The notes: generated by a model from the letters alone, not told the origin. A stretch of DNA of 64,000 bases from Oceanicaulis alexandrii DSM 11625 (GCF_000420265.1 NZ_ATUP01000001.1:310001-374000), one strand, 5' to 3'. Positions 45,557 to 55,140 are shown, counted from the stretch's first letter. Made by a program: numbers and translations.

Positions 45557-47326
45557 ATGAAAAAGATCGCCGCCGCCGGCGTGGTCGCCGCCATGACCTT
45601 TAGTGAATTCGGAGCGTCAGCAGGCGCGCAGGACTTCTATCCCGGCGACCGGGTCAGCGGCGATCATTTCGCCACCCGTTCTCCCGTCACCGCGACGAAC
45701 GGCATGGCCGCCACCGCTCACCCGCTGGCCACACAGATCGCGCTGGACGTGCTCAAGGCTGGCGGCAATGCGGTGGACGCCGCCATCGCCGCCAATGCGG
45801 CTCTGGGACTGATGGAGCCCACGGGCAACGGCATAGGCGGGGACATCTTCGTCATCGTCTATGACCCCGAGACGCGCCAGGTCTATGGCCTGAACGGCGC
45901 CGGCCGCTCGCCGATGGGGCTGAGCTATGACGAGGTCGTGGAGATTGTCGGCGAAGACGGCGCCATTCCGCCGCTTGGCGCCATGCCTGTCTCCGTGCCG
46001 GGCACGGTGGATGGCTGGTTCGCCCTGCACGAGCGTTTTGGCGAAATGCCGATGGCCGACGTCCTCGCCCCCACCATTCATTACGCGCAGGAGGGTTTCC
46101 CCCTCACCCAGACCATCGCCTATTACTGGGACCGCAACATGACCATCCTCGAGAACCGGTTCGCGCAGGACCAGTTCGAGGAGTTCGACAACGCCCGCGC
46201 CACCTATCTGACCGAAGACGGCGACGCGCCGCTTGAGGGCGAGATTTTCCGCAATCCGGATCTGGCGAACACCTTGCAGCAGATCGCCGAAGGTGGCCGT
46301 GACGCGTTCTACGAAGGTGAGATCGCGCGCACCATCGACGCCTATATGCAGCGCATCGGCGGCTGGATTCGCTATGAGGATCTCGCCAACCATCGCTCGG
46401 AATGGGTGGACCCGGTCAGCGTCAATTATCGCGGCTATGACGTCTGGGAATTGCCGCCCCAGGGCCAGGGCATCGCCGCCCTGCAAATGCTCCAGATCCT
46501 TGAAGACTATGATCTGGCGAGCATGGGCTATATGAGCGCGGACGCCCTGCATGTTCAGATCGAAGCCAAGCGTCTCGCCTTTGAAGACCGGGCGCGCTTC
46601 TATGCGGATCCCGACTTCGCCCCCGCCCCGGTCGAGGCGCTGCTGAGCGAAGCCTACGCTGATCAGCGCCGCGCGCTGATCTCCATGGAGCAGGCGATGC
46701 AGAGCGTCACCCATGGCGATCCGGCCATTTTGGAAGACGGCGACACCACCTATCTGACGGTGGCGGACGGGAACGGCATGATGGTGTCGCTGATCCAGTC
46801 CAATTTCCGCGGCATGGGCTCAGGCCTGGTGCCGGACGGCCTGGGCTTCATGTTCCAGGACCGCGGCGAGCTGTTCAGCCTTGATCCCAATCACCCCAAT
46901 GTCTACGCGCCGGGCAAACGCCCCTTCCACACCATCATCCCCGCCATGATCACCCAGGACGGCGATGGCGTGATGAGTTTCGGCCTGATGGGCGGCGGCA
47001 TGCAGCCGCAGGGCCATGTGCAGATCGTCTCCAATATCATCGACTTTGGGCTCAATGTTCAGGAAGCGGGCGACGCCGCCCGCTGGCGCCATGAAGGCTC
47101 GACCTCTGAAACCGATGATGCGGGCGAAACTGCAGGCGTCGGCGTCGTGCATCTGGAAAGCGGCGTGCCTTCAGAAGTCCGCGCCGCGCTGGAAGCGCGC
47201 GGCCACGTCATCGGCGATAGCGATGGCGGATTCGGCGGCTATCAGGCCATCTGGCGCGATCGCGAAACCGGCGTCCTCTATGGCGCCAGCGAGATGCGCA
47301 AGGACGGAAACGCTCAAGGGTATTAA
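45557..47326 (+). CDS. Gamma-glutamyltransferase family protein
   Basis: This is an Ntn hydrolase that transfers or hydrolyses gamma-glutamyl groups, for example from glutathione, in the periplasm. The 589-residue precursor has a signal peptide ending near GASAGAQ. The large-subunit motifs are ATAHPLATQIALDVLKAGGN and NGIGGDIFVIVYD. The autocleavage site is GDTTYLTVADGNGMMV, with nucleophile Thr397 as the first residue of the small subunit. It lacks the exact TTHYS of E. coli GGT, so it belongs to the broader GGT-like group. GGGGAG precedes the ATG. Confidence 0.9.
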   Translation: MKKIAAAGVVAAMTFSEFGASAGAQDFYPGDRVSGDHFATRSPVTATNGMAATAHPLATQIALDVLKAGGNAVDAAIAANAALGLMEPTGNGIGGDIFVIVYDPETRQVYGLNGAGRSPMGLSYDEVVEIVGEDGAIPPLGAMPVSVPGTVDGWFALHERFGEMPMADVLAPTIHYAQEGFPLTQTIAYYWDRNMTILENRFAQDQFEEFDNARATYLTEDGDAPLEGEIFRNPDLANTLQQIAEGGRDAFYEGEIARTIDAYMQRIGGWIRYEDLANHRSEWVDPVSVNYRGYDVWELPPQGQGIAALQMLQILEDYDLASMGYMSADALHVQIEAKRLAFEDRARFYADPDFAPAPVEALLSEAYADQRRALISMEQAMQSVTHGDPAILEDGDTTYLTVADGNGMMVSLIQSNFRGMGSGLVPDGLGFMFQDRGELFSLDPNHPNVYAPGKRPFHTIIPAMITQDGDGVMSFGLMGGGMQPQGHVQIVSNIIDFGLNVQEAGDAARWRHEGSTSETDDAGETAGVGVVHLESGVPSEVRAALEARGHVIGDSDGGFGGYQAIWRDRETGVLYGASEMRKDGNAQGY

Positions 47327-47433
47327 GCCTTTGAGCGTAGATGAACGGCGGGGCGAAAACGCTTTCAGTCCCGGTTCAGGTTGGAGGCTTCATAGACTGA
47401 GGCATACTCTGATCTGGTTGTTAGGAGACTGAA

Positions 47434-48378
47434 ATGCGTTTCGCCCCTGTAATGCTCGCCGCGCTGGCCGGACTGGTCGTGACGGCGGATCTGGCGGAAG
47501 CCCAGCGCAATGGCCGCGGCGATCGCGGCGATCGTCAGCGGGGCGCCAGCATCACCCTTTATGACGCGCCGAATTATCAGGGCCGGTCCGTGGTGATCGA
47601 TTCTGACGCGGAGAACCTCGACTGGGTGAACTTCAACGACATGGCCAGCTCCATCCGCGTCAGCGGCGGTCAATGGGAAGTCTGTGTCGACGCCAGCTAT
47701 CGCGGGTCCTGCCAGGTGATCGATTCCGATCTGCCGAACATGACCCAATGGGCGTTCAACGACCGCATCAGCTCGATCCGCCCGGTTCATGATCAGGGCC
47801 GTCGCGGCCGCACGCGCGACAATGGCGTCACCCTGTGGTCCGGCACGAACTTCACCGGCCGCAGTGTTACCCTGATCGAGCCGGTAGGAAATCTGAGCCG
47901 GCTGGGCTTCAACGACGCCGCCCAGTCCATCGAGGTGCATTCAGGCGACTGGACCTTCTGCCAACATGATGACTTCGGCGGGCGCTGCGTGGAAGTCGAT
48001 CGCGATGTGCGCAATCTGGGCGTTCTCAACCTGAACCGCGAGATCACCTCCGCCACCAATCAGCGCATCCCGCGCGATGACGACAATTATGGCGGGCGCC
48101 CCGGCTATGGCTCCAACCGTGTGGATGGCGGCGTGCGCGGCGTGGAGACGGTCTTCTTCGCTGAACCCACCATCAACGGCTATGCGGTGTCCGCGTGTGA
48201 ACGCGGCGGCTATGGCCGCTGCGGACAAAGCGCCGCCGATGATCTGTGCCGGGCCAGCGGGATGAACCGCGCTGTCTATTACGGCACGGTGCGCGCTCGG
48301 GGATCGGTCTGGTCGCTCGATGAGCGCCGCACGACCCAGGGCCGTGAAGCGCTGGCTGACGTGCTCTGCGTTCGCTAG
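47434..48378 (+). CDS. Secreted beta/gamma-crystallin family protein
   Basis: The 314-residue product has a signal peptide ending near ADLAEAQ. Two crystallin domains of two Greek-key motifs each follow: ITLYDAPNYQGRSVVIDS with FNDMASSIRV, CVDASYRGSCQVIDSD with FNDRISSI, VTLWSGTNFTGRSVTLIE with FNDAAQSI, and CQHDDFGGRCVEVD. The N/D-x-x-S-S signatures suggest calcium binding. The last 80 residues form a separate cysteine-containing domain (SACERGGYGRCGQSAADDLC). AGGAG precedes the ATG, and a strong terminator follows. Role unknown; likely an envelope or extracellular stability protein. Confidence 0.88.
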   Translation: MRFAPVMLAALAGLVVTADLAEAQRNGRGDRGDRQRGASITLYDAPNYQGRSVVIDSDAENLDWVNFNDMASSIRVSGGQWEVCVDASYRGSCQVIDSDLPNMTQWAFNDRISSIRPVHDQGRRGRTRDNGVTLWSGTNFTGRSVTLIEPVGNLSRLGFNDAAQSIEVHSGDWTFCQHDDFGGRCVEVDRDVRNLGVLNLNREITSATNQRIPRDDDNYGGRPGYGSNRVDGGVRGVETVFFAEPTINGYAVSACERGGYGRCGQSAADDLCRASGMNRAVYYGTVRARGSVWSLDERRTTQGREALADVLCVR

Positions 48379-48400
48379 ACACACACCGGTCTATCAAGAC

Positions 48401-48430
48401 AAACCCCGGCGCTCAGCGCCGGGGTTTTTT
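48401..48430 (+). terminator. Rho-independent terminator of the crystallin gene
   Basis: Perfect 12-base arms (48401-48412 with 48416-48427) enclose a 3-base loop, and a T run extends to 48430. The mirror AAA on the other side may also help end the convergent ast operon. Confidence 0.92.
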
Positions 48431-48454
48431 GTGTCCGCTATCAGGTCAAAAGCC

Positions 48455-49804
48455 TCAGGCGCCCGCGCGCTGGAACGGATAAAAACCCGAACCCAGCCCC
48501 AGAATGCCCGTCAACGCATCCAGAGCGGCACGGCTTTCCGCCACAAGCGCCGGATCGCCCAAATCGCTCGGCGCCAGCGCTTCGCGGTAATGGGTCTCCG
48601 CCCAAGCCGTCAGAGCCGCATAAAGCGCGTCATTCATCATCACCTTGGGATTGACTGACCTAAGCTCGTCTTCGGTCAGCACCACCCGCAAGCGCAAGCA
48701 AGCCGGGCCGCCGCCATTGCGCATGGACTGGCGAACATGCGCGAACTTCACGGCGCCGATTGGGCCGTTGCCCGCCACCATATTGGCGCAATAGACATTG
48801 GTGGAATCCGTCTCTTCGGTTTCGCTGGGCGCCAACAAAACCTGACGGTCGACGCCCGGCATGATCAGAAGCTGGGAGTTGAAGATATAAGAGGTGATCG
48901 CATCGCCGAGCGGCACTTCAGCGTCGGGCACTTCCATAAAGATCGGGTCGAACAGACCGTCCGCAGCTTTGCGGATGGCGTCGAGCGCCGCGGCTTTGTC
49001 CTCGAAGGCATGCTCATGAAAGAACAGCACCGGGCCGGTTCCCACACACACCACGTCATTATGGAAGGCGCCGGCGTCGATGGCTTTGCGCGACTGGCGA
49101 ATGTGCACCGTGCGCTCAGACTTCAGGCCATGGCGCCGCTCAACCGCTTCGCACGCTTGCAGGGTTTGCCGCGCGGGGTATTTGCCCGCCCAGGCTTCAA
49201 AGGCGTCGCGGCCATGAACGAAAATCTCGACGCCCTGACCGCCATGCTCGGCGCACAGGCGCACATGATTGGCCGCCCCCTCATCCGCGAAAGCAGACTG
49301 GTAAGGCAAGGTCTCATGGACGGCGAACCGGCTTGGATCGGGAAAGATCGCGGACAGCGCCCGCCGGGTCTGCTCGCCCTCGATGGATCGATGCAGCGCC
49401 GTCAGAAGGTTCGCAGGCGTGAAATGCACACACCCGTCTGATGTGTCGGCGCTTGGACTGACCGTCGCGGCGTTCGCCGCCCACATGGAGCTGGCCGACA
49501 ACATGTTCAGCGCCAGCGCCGGTTGCGCCTTGTAGGCGGCTTCCCAGATCGCGCCGTCGCTGGCGCCCGAGAACCCCAGCGCTCTGAGTTGCGGAATGTA
49601 AGGACGTTCCTGCGGCGGCAGAACGCCCTGGACCAGGCCCGCATCAGCCAATGATTTCGCCTTGGCCAAGCCTTCCAATACGCCGGCGCGCGGGGCGGCG
49701 ATGGAGCCTGAGTTCTTCGCGCTGGCCAGATTGCCCGGCGCAAGCCCGCCATAATTATGGGTCGGCCCGACCAGACCGTCGAAATTGGCTTCCACCGCCG
49801 TCAT
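48455..49804 (-). CDS. astB: N-succinylarginine dihydrolase
   Basis: AstB hydrolyses N2-succinylarginine to N2-succinylornithine, CO2 and two ammonia, the second step of the arginine succinyltransferase pathway. The 449-residue product begins MTAVEANFDGLVGPTHNYGG. It has GAFHNDVVCVGTGPVLFFHE, bearing the catalytic histidine, and MRNGGGPACLRLRVVLTEDE, bearing the catalytic cysteine; both are standard. It is the last gene of the ast operon, three bases after astD. Confidence 0.96.
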   Translation of the reverse strand: MTAVEANFDGLVGPTHNYGGLAPGNLASAKNSGSIAAPRAGVLEGLAKAKSLADAGLVQGVLPPQERPYIPQLRALGFSGASDGAIWEAAYKAQPALALNMLSASSMWAANAATVSPSADTSDGCVHFTPANLLTALHRSIEGEQTRRALSAIFPDPSRFAVHETLPYQSAFADEGAANHVRLCAEHGGQGVEIFVHGRDAFEAWAGKYPARQTLQACEAVERRHGLKSERTVHIRQSRKAIDAGAFHNDVVCVGTGPVLFFHEHAFEDKAAALDAIRKAADGLFDPIFMEVPDAEVPLGDAITSYIFNSQLLIMPGVDRQVLLAPSETEETDSTNVYCANMVAGNGPIGAVKFAHVRQSMRNGGGPACLRLRVVLTEDELRSVNPKVMMNDALYAALTAWAETHYREALAPSDLGDPALVAESRAALDALTGILGLGSGFYPFQRAGA

Positions 49805-49807
49805 GAC

Positions 49808-51259
49808 TTACAGCCCTTTCACCGGCATTTTCTCCACTGTCGAAGCCGCCTGGGTCGCCACCGGATAAGCGACATAATCCGCCGCATAATACGCGCTCGG
49901 ACGCAGATTGCCCGACTGGCCCGGCCCGCCGAACGGCATGGAGGACGCGGCGCCCGGCGTGGGGCGGTTGCGATTGACGATGCCGGCGCGGCTGCCCGCC
50001 CAGAACCGCTTCCACAGCGTTTCTGAGTCTGACACCAGCCCGGCCGAGAGGCCATAGGCGGTGTTATTGGCTTCTGCGAGGGCGGCTTCAAAACTGTCCG
50101 CACGGCGCACCTGCAGAAGCGGACCGAAGACTTCCTCGTCCGGCGTGGTCACGCCGTCCACATCCAGAAGGCCCGGGCTGACAAAGGCGTCGCCCAGCGC
50201 CATGCGTTCGGATTTGACGATGGGTTTCGCGCCCAGCGCGATCAGGTCGTCCTGCGCCTTGAGCACATGGCTCGCCGCTTGCGCGGAGACCAGCGGCCCC
50301 ATGAAGGGCTCGGGATCGGCGTTCCAGACATTGACGCTGAGCTTTTTGATCATCTCTACCAGATGATCGACCACCTGATCACCCGCCGCGCCTTGCGGCA
50401 GGATCAGGCGACGCGCGCACGAACAGCGCTGGCCGGCAGTGATATAGCTCGACAAGACGGCGATCCGGGCGGCGGCTTCCGCGTCCGCAGCGTCCCACAC
50501 CACAAGCGGGTTGTTGCCGCCCATCTCCAGCGCCAGCTGGATGCCGGTGCGACCGGCGAATTTCTTGTGAATGAAGGCGCCCGTATTCCAGCTGCCGGTG
50601 AACAGCACGCCGTCAAGATCAGGATCGTCCAGCGCCGCCGCGCCGGTCTCGCGCGCGCCCTGCACAAGGTTCAGAACGCCGGCGGGCAGGCCCGCCTTCT
50701 CCCAGCACTGCACCATGAACTCGCCCACAGCCGGGGTCAGTTCAGACGGTTTGAACACGATGGTGTTGCCCGCCAGCAGCGCCGGAATGATATGGCCGTT
50801 CGGCAAATGACCGGGGAAATTATACGGCCCCAACACGAACATCACGCCCAGAGGCTTGTGATCGAGCACAGCCTCGCCGAACTCGGTTTCGGTGACCTTG
50901 CGGCCTGCGCGCTCGTCATGAGCCTGAATGGACACGCCCACCTTCGCCGCCATGGCGCCGGCTTCGCCCTTGGTCTCCCAGAGCGGCTTGCCGGTCTCGC
51001 GGCTGATCAGCTGGGCGATATGGTCGGCTTCCGCCTTGACGATATCGCCATAGGCCTGAACCACAGAGCGGCGCTCGTCATATGAGGTCAGCGCCCAGTC
51101 TTCAAAAGCGGTGCGTGCGGCGGCGAAGGCTTGCCGGACGCTCTCGGGCGTGGCGCTGGAGCCGGTCCAGACCGTCTCGCCGTCCGCAGGGTTGATGGAA
51201 ACGATGTCAGCGCCGCCGCCAGACACCCACTGCCCCGAGATAAATGCGGAATGCGCCAT
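49808..51259 (-). CDS. astD: Succinylglutamate-semialdehyde dehydrogenase
   Basis: AstD oxidises N-succinylglutamate semialdehyde with NAD. The 483-residue product starts MAHSAFISGQWVSGGG at ATG 51257-51259. It has FVLGPYNFPGHLPNGHIIPA, the glutamate motif LALEMGGNNPLVV, the nucleophile in AGQRCSCARRL and the C-terminal PFGGPGQSGNLRPSAYYAAD. Its ATG overlaps the astA stop (TGATG). The longer in-frame version extends into astA and is rejected. Confidence 0.96.
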   Translation of the reverse strand: MAHSAFISGQWVSGGGADIVSINPADGETVWTGSSATPESVRQAFAAARTAFEDWALTSYDERRSVVQAYGDIVKAEADHIAQLISRETGKPLWETKGEAGAMAAKVGVSIQAHDERAGRKVTETEFGEAVLDHKPLGVMFVLGPYNFPGHLPNGHIIPALLAGNTIVFKPSELTPAVGEFMVQCWEKAGLPAGVLNLVQGARETGAAALDDPDLDGVLFTGSWNTGAFIHKKFAGRTGIQLALEMGGNNPLVVWDAADAEAAARIAVLSSYITAGQRCSCARRLILPQGAAGDQVVDHLVEMIKKLSVNVWNADPEPFMGPLVSAQAASHVLKAQDDLIALGAKPIVKSERMALGDAFVSPGLLDVDGVTTPDEEVFGPLLQVRRADSFEAALAEANNTAYGLSAGLVSDSETLWKRFWAGSRAGIVNRNRPTPGAASSMPFGGPGQSGNLRPSAYYAADYVAYPVATQAASTVEKMPVKGL

Positions 51260-52281
51260 CAGCTTAGCTCCTTCGTCCATAGACGTACGGTGTCCCCCGC
51301 GCTGGCCTTCAGCGCCCGGGTTGCGTCGGCATCCAGAGACACAGCGTCGCCTGTGACGCTGACTTCTGCATGCACGCATCGAAAATCAGGCATTTGATTG
51401 TTGGAGACCAGCGCCCGGATCCGCTCTGAACCCGGCGCACTGCCCGCCACAGTCATCAGGCGGCTATCCTTGATGGTGCGCACATCGTCAGTTTCGCAAC
51501 TGACCAGCGGCCCGCCGTCAAAAATGTCCACATAGCGATCATAGCGGAAGCCCTCATCCTCCAGAAGACGCAAGGCGTTGGCGCCATGGGGATGGGTCTT
51601 TCCGATCACCGCCTGGACCTCGCCGGGCAGCAAGTCGAGAAAGATCGCGCTACGCGGCATCAGGTCCAGGATGAACTGGTTGTCCGTGGAAGCCGACAGG
51701 GAATCCGCCTCTTCGAACGTCATACGAAAAAACGGCCGCGTGACATGTTCGTAGAAAACAGACTCCCCCGCCTCGTCCACCACGCCGCGCAACTCAGACA
51801 AGATGCGCGCGCCAAAGCGAGACCGGTCTGCGGCCACCAGCATGTACCGGCATTGAGAGGTGAGGCGCCCGGCCCCCGAACCGCGCAGGGCGTCGCTGAC
51901 GAACAGCGACCCCACTTCGGTGCAGCCGGCGAAATCATTCACCAGCAACATGGCGTCCATATCAAAGCGACGCTCCGCTTCCTTGGACGACTGGGCGATA
52001 GTGAAAATCTTGAAGTCGAAATAGGGCTTCTTCACCCCCACTTCCGCCTTCACTGCGGCGGTGCCGTAAACCTGACCCGTCACGTCATCTTCCAGCATCA
52101 GCTGGTAGACGCAGTCTGACCGGTCCGGCAGCTTGCCTTCAAACGCCTGTTCAGACTTCAACAGCTTGGCGTGCAGCGCTTCGTCATCAAGCGACAGGCT
52201 GGTAAAGCCAGGGCCAGCAGCCCTCGCCAGGTCGACAAATGCGGCATGGTCGTCAGACCGTGCGGCGCGCACCACGAGCAT
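51259..52281 (-). CDS. astA: Arginine N-succinyltransferase
   Basis: AstA transfers succinyl from succinyl-CoA to arginine, the committed step of the AST pathway. The 340-residue product begins MLVVRAARSDDHAAFVDLAR. It has the family motifs CTEVGSLFVSDALRGSGAGR, RILSELRGVVDEAGESVFYE and HPHGANALRLLEDEGFRYDR, followed by the FDGGPLVSCE region. It is third of five co-directional genes: 24 bases after the M20 hydrolase gene and overlapping astD by one base. Confidence 0.96.
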   Translation of the reverse strand: MLVVRAARSDDHAAFVDLARAAGPGFTSLSLDDEALHAKLLKSEQAFEGKLPDRSDCVYQLMLEDDVTGQVYGTAAVKAEVGVKKPYFDFKIFTIAQSSKEAERRFDMDAMLLVNDFAGCTEVGSLFVSDALRGSGAGRLTSQCRYMLVAADRSRFGARILSELRGVVDEAGESVFYEHVTRPFFRMTFEEADSLSASTDNQFILDLMPRSAIFLDLLPGEVQAVIGKTHPHGANALRLLEDEGFRYDRYVDIFDGGPLVSCETDDVRTIKDSRLMTVAGSAPGSERIRALVSNNQMPDFRCVHAEVSVTGDAVSLDADATRALKASAGDTVRLWTKELS

Positions 52282-52305
52282 GGCGCGTCCCCCTTTTTAC
52301 TTTAC

Positions 52306-53565
52306 TTATCCCGCCGGACTGAGCGCGCGGGCGTCTGATGCGTTGAACCGTCCCCGGGCGAACTGCATCAACATCACCGCTGACAATTGCGCGCGCTCCA
52401 CAAAGCTCGAAAGCTTGGCGATCTCGCGGTCAGAGTGAATGTCGGCGCCGCGAACCCCCAGCGTATCCACATTCGGACAGCCAGACGCCCACAGATTATT
52501 GCCTTCGCAAACACCGCCCGTATCGGCCCATTTTATGTCTAGACCTATGGCCTGTCCCGCAGTGCGCGTCCAGTCGAACATGCGCTGATTGGCCGGACTC
52601 ATCGGCTTGGGCGGACGCGTGAACCCGCCATGCAAATCCGCCGTGATCCCGTCGCGTGCATCGGCTGCGCGCACCAGTTTCTCGATCTTGGTCTTGGCCC
52701 ATAGGGCGTCATCTTCCGTCTTCACCCGCACATTGAAACGGCAGATGCCCAGATCCGGCACCACGTTCGGCGCTCCACCCCCATCAATGCGTGAGACGTT
52801 GAAGGTGATGTCGGGGCGCTGACCATTCAGCAGATCCAGTCCGCGGGCGAACTCCGCCGCTGCGACGATGGCGTTGCGTCCCAGATGGTGTTCACGGCCT
52901 GCATGGGCGGCGCGGCCGCGGCACCGGAGCGAGAAATTGCCCGAGCCCTTGCGGGCGCCGGCCAGCGAGCCATCCGCCAGCGCGGGTTCATAGGTCATGC
53001 CCACATGCGCCTTGGCGCCGAGATCCATCAGCACCGGCCCCGAACCCAGAGAGCCGATCTCTTCGTCCGGACTGACCAGAACGTCATAACCGATCTGGCT
53101 CGCCCAGGGGCTGCGCTCCAACGCCAGAAGCGCGTGAAGCATGACCAGAAGGCCGCCCTTCATGTCCGCCACGCCTGGCCCGTTGAGGGTGTCGTCATCA
53201 AGGAGGCGCCAGTCTTCAAACCCGCAGCCCTTTGGAAACACCGTGTCATGATGGCCCGTCAGGACAATCCGCACTGGCGCTTCGGGACGTTTGGAGACCT
53301 TCATGGAGGGCGTGTACGGCACCTCCTTGATGTCGCCATCAAGCTCCACCGTCGTGGACGGCTTCAGCTCGACCGCGCTGACATCGCCCTCAAGCTCGGA
53401 AAACGCGTCGGACAAAACAGACCGCATGGTCTCGAGCCCGTCGAGATTGCGGCTGCCTGAATTGATCCGCGACCAGGCTTTGACCGTGTCGATCATGTGA
53501 TCGCCCCGGCTTTCAACCCAATCGAGAATCTTGCGTTCGTCCTGGTCGAGGGAGATGTCAGTCAT
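52306..53565 (-). CDS. M20 family metallohydrolase of the ast operon (candidate desuccinylase)
   Basis: The 419-residue cytoplasmic enzyme has the two-metal M20 motifs: VLTGHHDTVFPKG, the GPGVADMKGGLLVMLHAL aspartate loop, LVSPDEEIGSLGS and the last ligand in VRGADIHSDREIAKL. A bacterial-exopeptidase-type dimerisation domain contains CRGRAAHAGREHHLGRNA. M20 relatives include DapE (succinyl-diaminopimelate desuccinylase) and ArgE. Because astE is absent from this operon, it may remove succinate from N-succinylglutamate; this is inference. It lies 15 bases after the PLP-enzyme gene and 24 before astA. Confidence 0.85.
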   Translation of the reverse strand: MTDISLDQDERKILDWVESRGDHMIDTVKAWSRINSGSRNLDGLETMRSVLSDAFSELEGDVSAVELKPSTTVELDGDIKEVPYTPSMKVSKRPEAPVRIVLTGHHDTVFPKGCGFEDWRLLDDDTLNGPGVADMKGGLLVMLHALLALERSPWASQIGYDVLVSPDEEIGSLGSGPVLMDLGAKAHVGMTYEPALADGSLAGARKGSGNFSLRCRGRAAHAGREHHLGRNAIVAAAEFARGLDLLNGQRPDITFNVSRIDGGGAPNVVPDLGICRFNVRVKTEDDALWAKTKIEKLVRAADARDGITADLHGGFTRPPKPMSPANQRMFDWTRTAGQAIGLDIKWADTGGVCEGNNLWASGCPNVDTLGVRGADIHSDREIAKLSSFVERAQLSAVMLMQFARGRFNASDARALSPAG

Positions 53566-53580
53566 GGCCGTCCTTCTGGT

Positions 53581-54873
53581 TTAGACCTCTGCGAGGGCCT
53601 GTTCGAAATCAGCGATCAGATCGTCAGGGTTCTCCACGCCGATCGAGACCCGCACCATGCCCGGATCAAAGCCCAACCGTTCCTGGAGATCCGGCGCTAC
53701 AGCGGCGTGCGTGGTGCTGCCCGGATGACAGATCAGGGTTTCAGTGCCGCCGAGCGACACGGCGAGCTTGGCGACCTTAAGCGCATTGAGCATGCGGAAA
53801 GATGCCGCCTGGCCGCCTTCTACGTCAAAGGCGAAGGTCGAGCCATGCATGTCGCCTGACTGACGCTTGTGCACGTCGTAATCGCGCGACCCTTCTTCAA
53901 GGAACCCCAGATACCGCACACGCTTCACCTTGGGGTGGTCGCGCAGATACTCCGCCACCTTGCGCGCGCCCTCAAAGGCGGCGCGCATGCGCAGCGTGAC
54001 CGTCTCCAGAGAGCGGGCCAGCATCCAGCACGTGTGCGGATCGAGATTGGTGCCGATGCCCGAGCGCAGCTTGCGCACGGGCAGCATCAGATCAGATGCG
54101 CCCAGAGCCGCGCCGCCGATCAGGTCAGAATGACCGCCGATATATTTGGTCAGGGAATAGACGACGATATCGCCGCCCAGCTCCAGCGGCTTGTGGCCGA
54201 TCGGTCCCAGAATGGTGTTGTCCACCACCACGGGCGGGCGATGTCCCTGACGCTCGCCAATCTCATCGGCGAGTTTCGCCATGAGCTGAAGATCAACCAC
54301 TTCATTGGTCGGGTTGGTCGGCGTCTCGCAATACAGAACCGAAATACGGCCCTGTTTCATGGCGACGTCCACGACCTTGCGGATTTCGTCTTCAGACGCG
54401 CCGGCGAAAAAGTCAGCGCTGGAAATGCCATATTGCGGCAGGATCGAACGGATCAGGGTCTCCGTCCCGCCATAAAGCGGCGTGGACTGCAAGACCACGT
54501 CGCCGGCTTTCGAATGCGCCATCAACACCGTGGAAATGGCGCCCATGCCCGACGAGAACACCAGCGCGTCCTCGGCGCCCTCAAACACCGCCAAGCGGTC
54601 TTCCAGCACTTCCATATTGGGATTGTTGAACCGCGAATACAGAAGGCCGGCGGTTTCCGGATCGCCCGCTTCTTTCTTGCCGCCCATGATGCGGAAGTAA
54701 GCCGCGCCCTCTTCCGCCGTCGCAAAGGCGAAGGTGGACGTCAGAAACACCGGCGGCTTGATGGAGCCCTCTGACATTTTCGCGTCAAAGCCATAGCTCA
54801 TCATCAGGGTTTCAGGGCTCAGCGCGCGGTCGCCCAGCGCACGTTTGCGATAAGGGGTGTCCGGCTTGCTCAT
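53581..54873 (-). CDS. Cystathionine gamma-synthase family PLP enzyme
   Basis: The 430-residue fold-type-I PLP enzyme begins MSKPDTPYRKRALGDRALSP. It has IKPPVFLTSTFAFATAEEGA, LYSRFNNPNMEVLEDRLAV, FSSGMGAISTVLMAHSKAGD, YGGTETLIRSILP and the PLP-lysine segment YSLTKYIGGHSDLIGGA. These are features of CGS, cystathionine lyase and methionine gamma-lyase. AAGGA stands eight bases before the chosen ATG. As first gene of the ast operon it is unlikely to serve methionine synthesis; its real substrate is unknown. Confidence 0.87.
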   Translation of the reverse strand: MSKPDTPYRKRALGDRALSPETLMMSYGFDAKMSEGSIKPPVFLTSTFAFATAEEGAAYFRIMGGKKEAGDPETAGLLYSRFNNPNMEVLEDRLAVFEGAEDALVFSSGMGAISTVLMAHSKAGDVVLQSTPLYGGTETLIRSILPQYGISSADFFAGASEDEIRKVVDVAMKQGRISVLYCETPTNPTNEVVDLQLMAKLADEIGERQGHRPPVVVDNTILGPIGHKPLELGGDIVVYSLTKYIGGHSDLIGGAALGASDLMLPVRKLRSGIGTNLDPHTCWMLARSLETVTLRMRAAFEGARKVAEYLRDHPKVKRVRYLGFLEEGSRDYDVHKRQSGDMHGSTFAFDVEGGQAASFRMLNALKVAKLAVSLGGTETLICHPGSTTHAAVAPDLQERLGFDPGMVRVSIGVENPDDLIADFEQALAEV

Positions 54874-55081
54874 GGGCCAGTCCTTCTGCAAGACGCCCGG
54901 ACGCGAAGGCACGGGCGTTCAAATCGAAAAATGTGATGGCAGGTTCTTGCGACGCGTGTTCCGCGCGGTCAACCCGCCGAGGGCGACCAGCCCCAGCCCG
55001 GACGCTCACAGACGCGAGATGCTGCAGCGCAATGAAGGCGCCCCCGTGAGGGATGTCCTTGCCGCCCTGACCCTTTGCTCA

Positions 55082-55116
55082 AAAGAAAACGGCCCGGCGC
55101 ATGAAGCGCCGGGCCG
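55082..55116 (-). terminator. Rho-independent terminator of the OmpA-like gene
   Basis: Perfect 11-base arms (55090-55100 with 55106-55116) enclose a 5-base loop. On the minus strand TTTTCTTTT follows. It lies 25 bases past the gene's stop codon. Confidence 0.88.
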
Positions 55117-55140
55117 CAATCTTTCGCCAGTGCGATAGAC

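Noticed and set aside
45617-46714. 365-codon open frame opposite the gamma-glutamyltransferase gene
   Set aside because: It is an antisense shadow; the plus-strand gene has a signal peptide, catalytic motif and ribosome-binding site.
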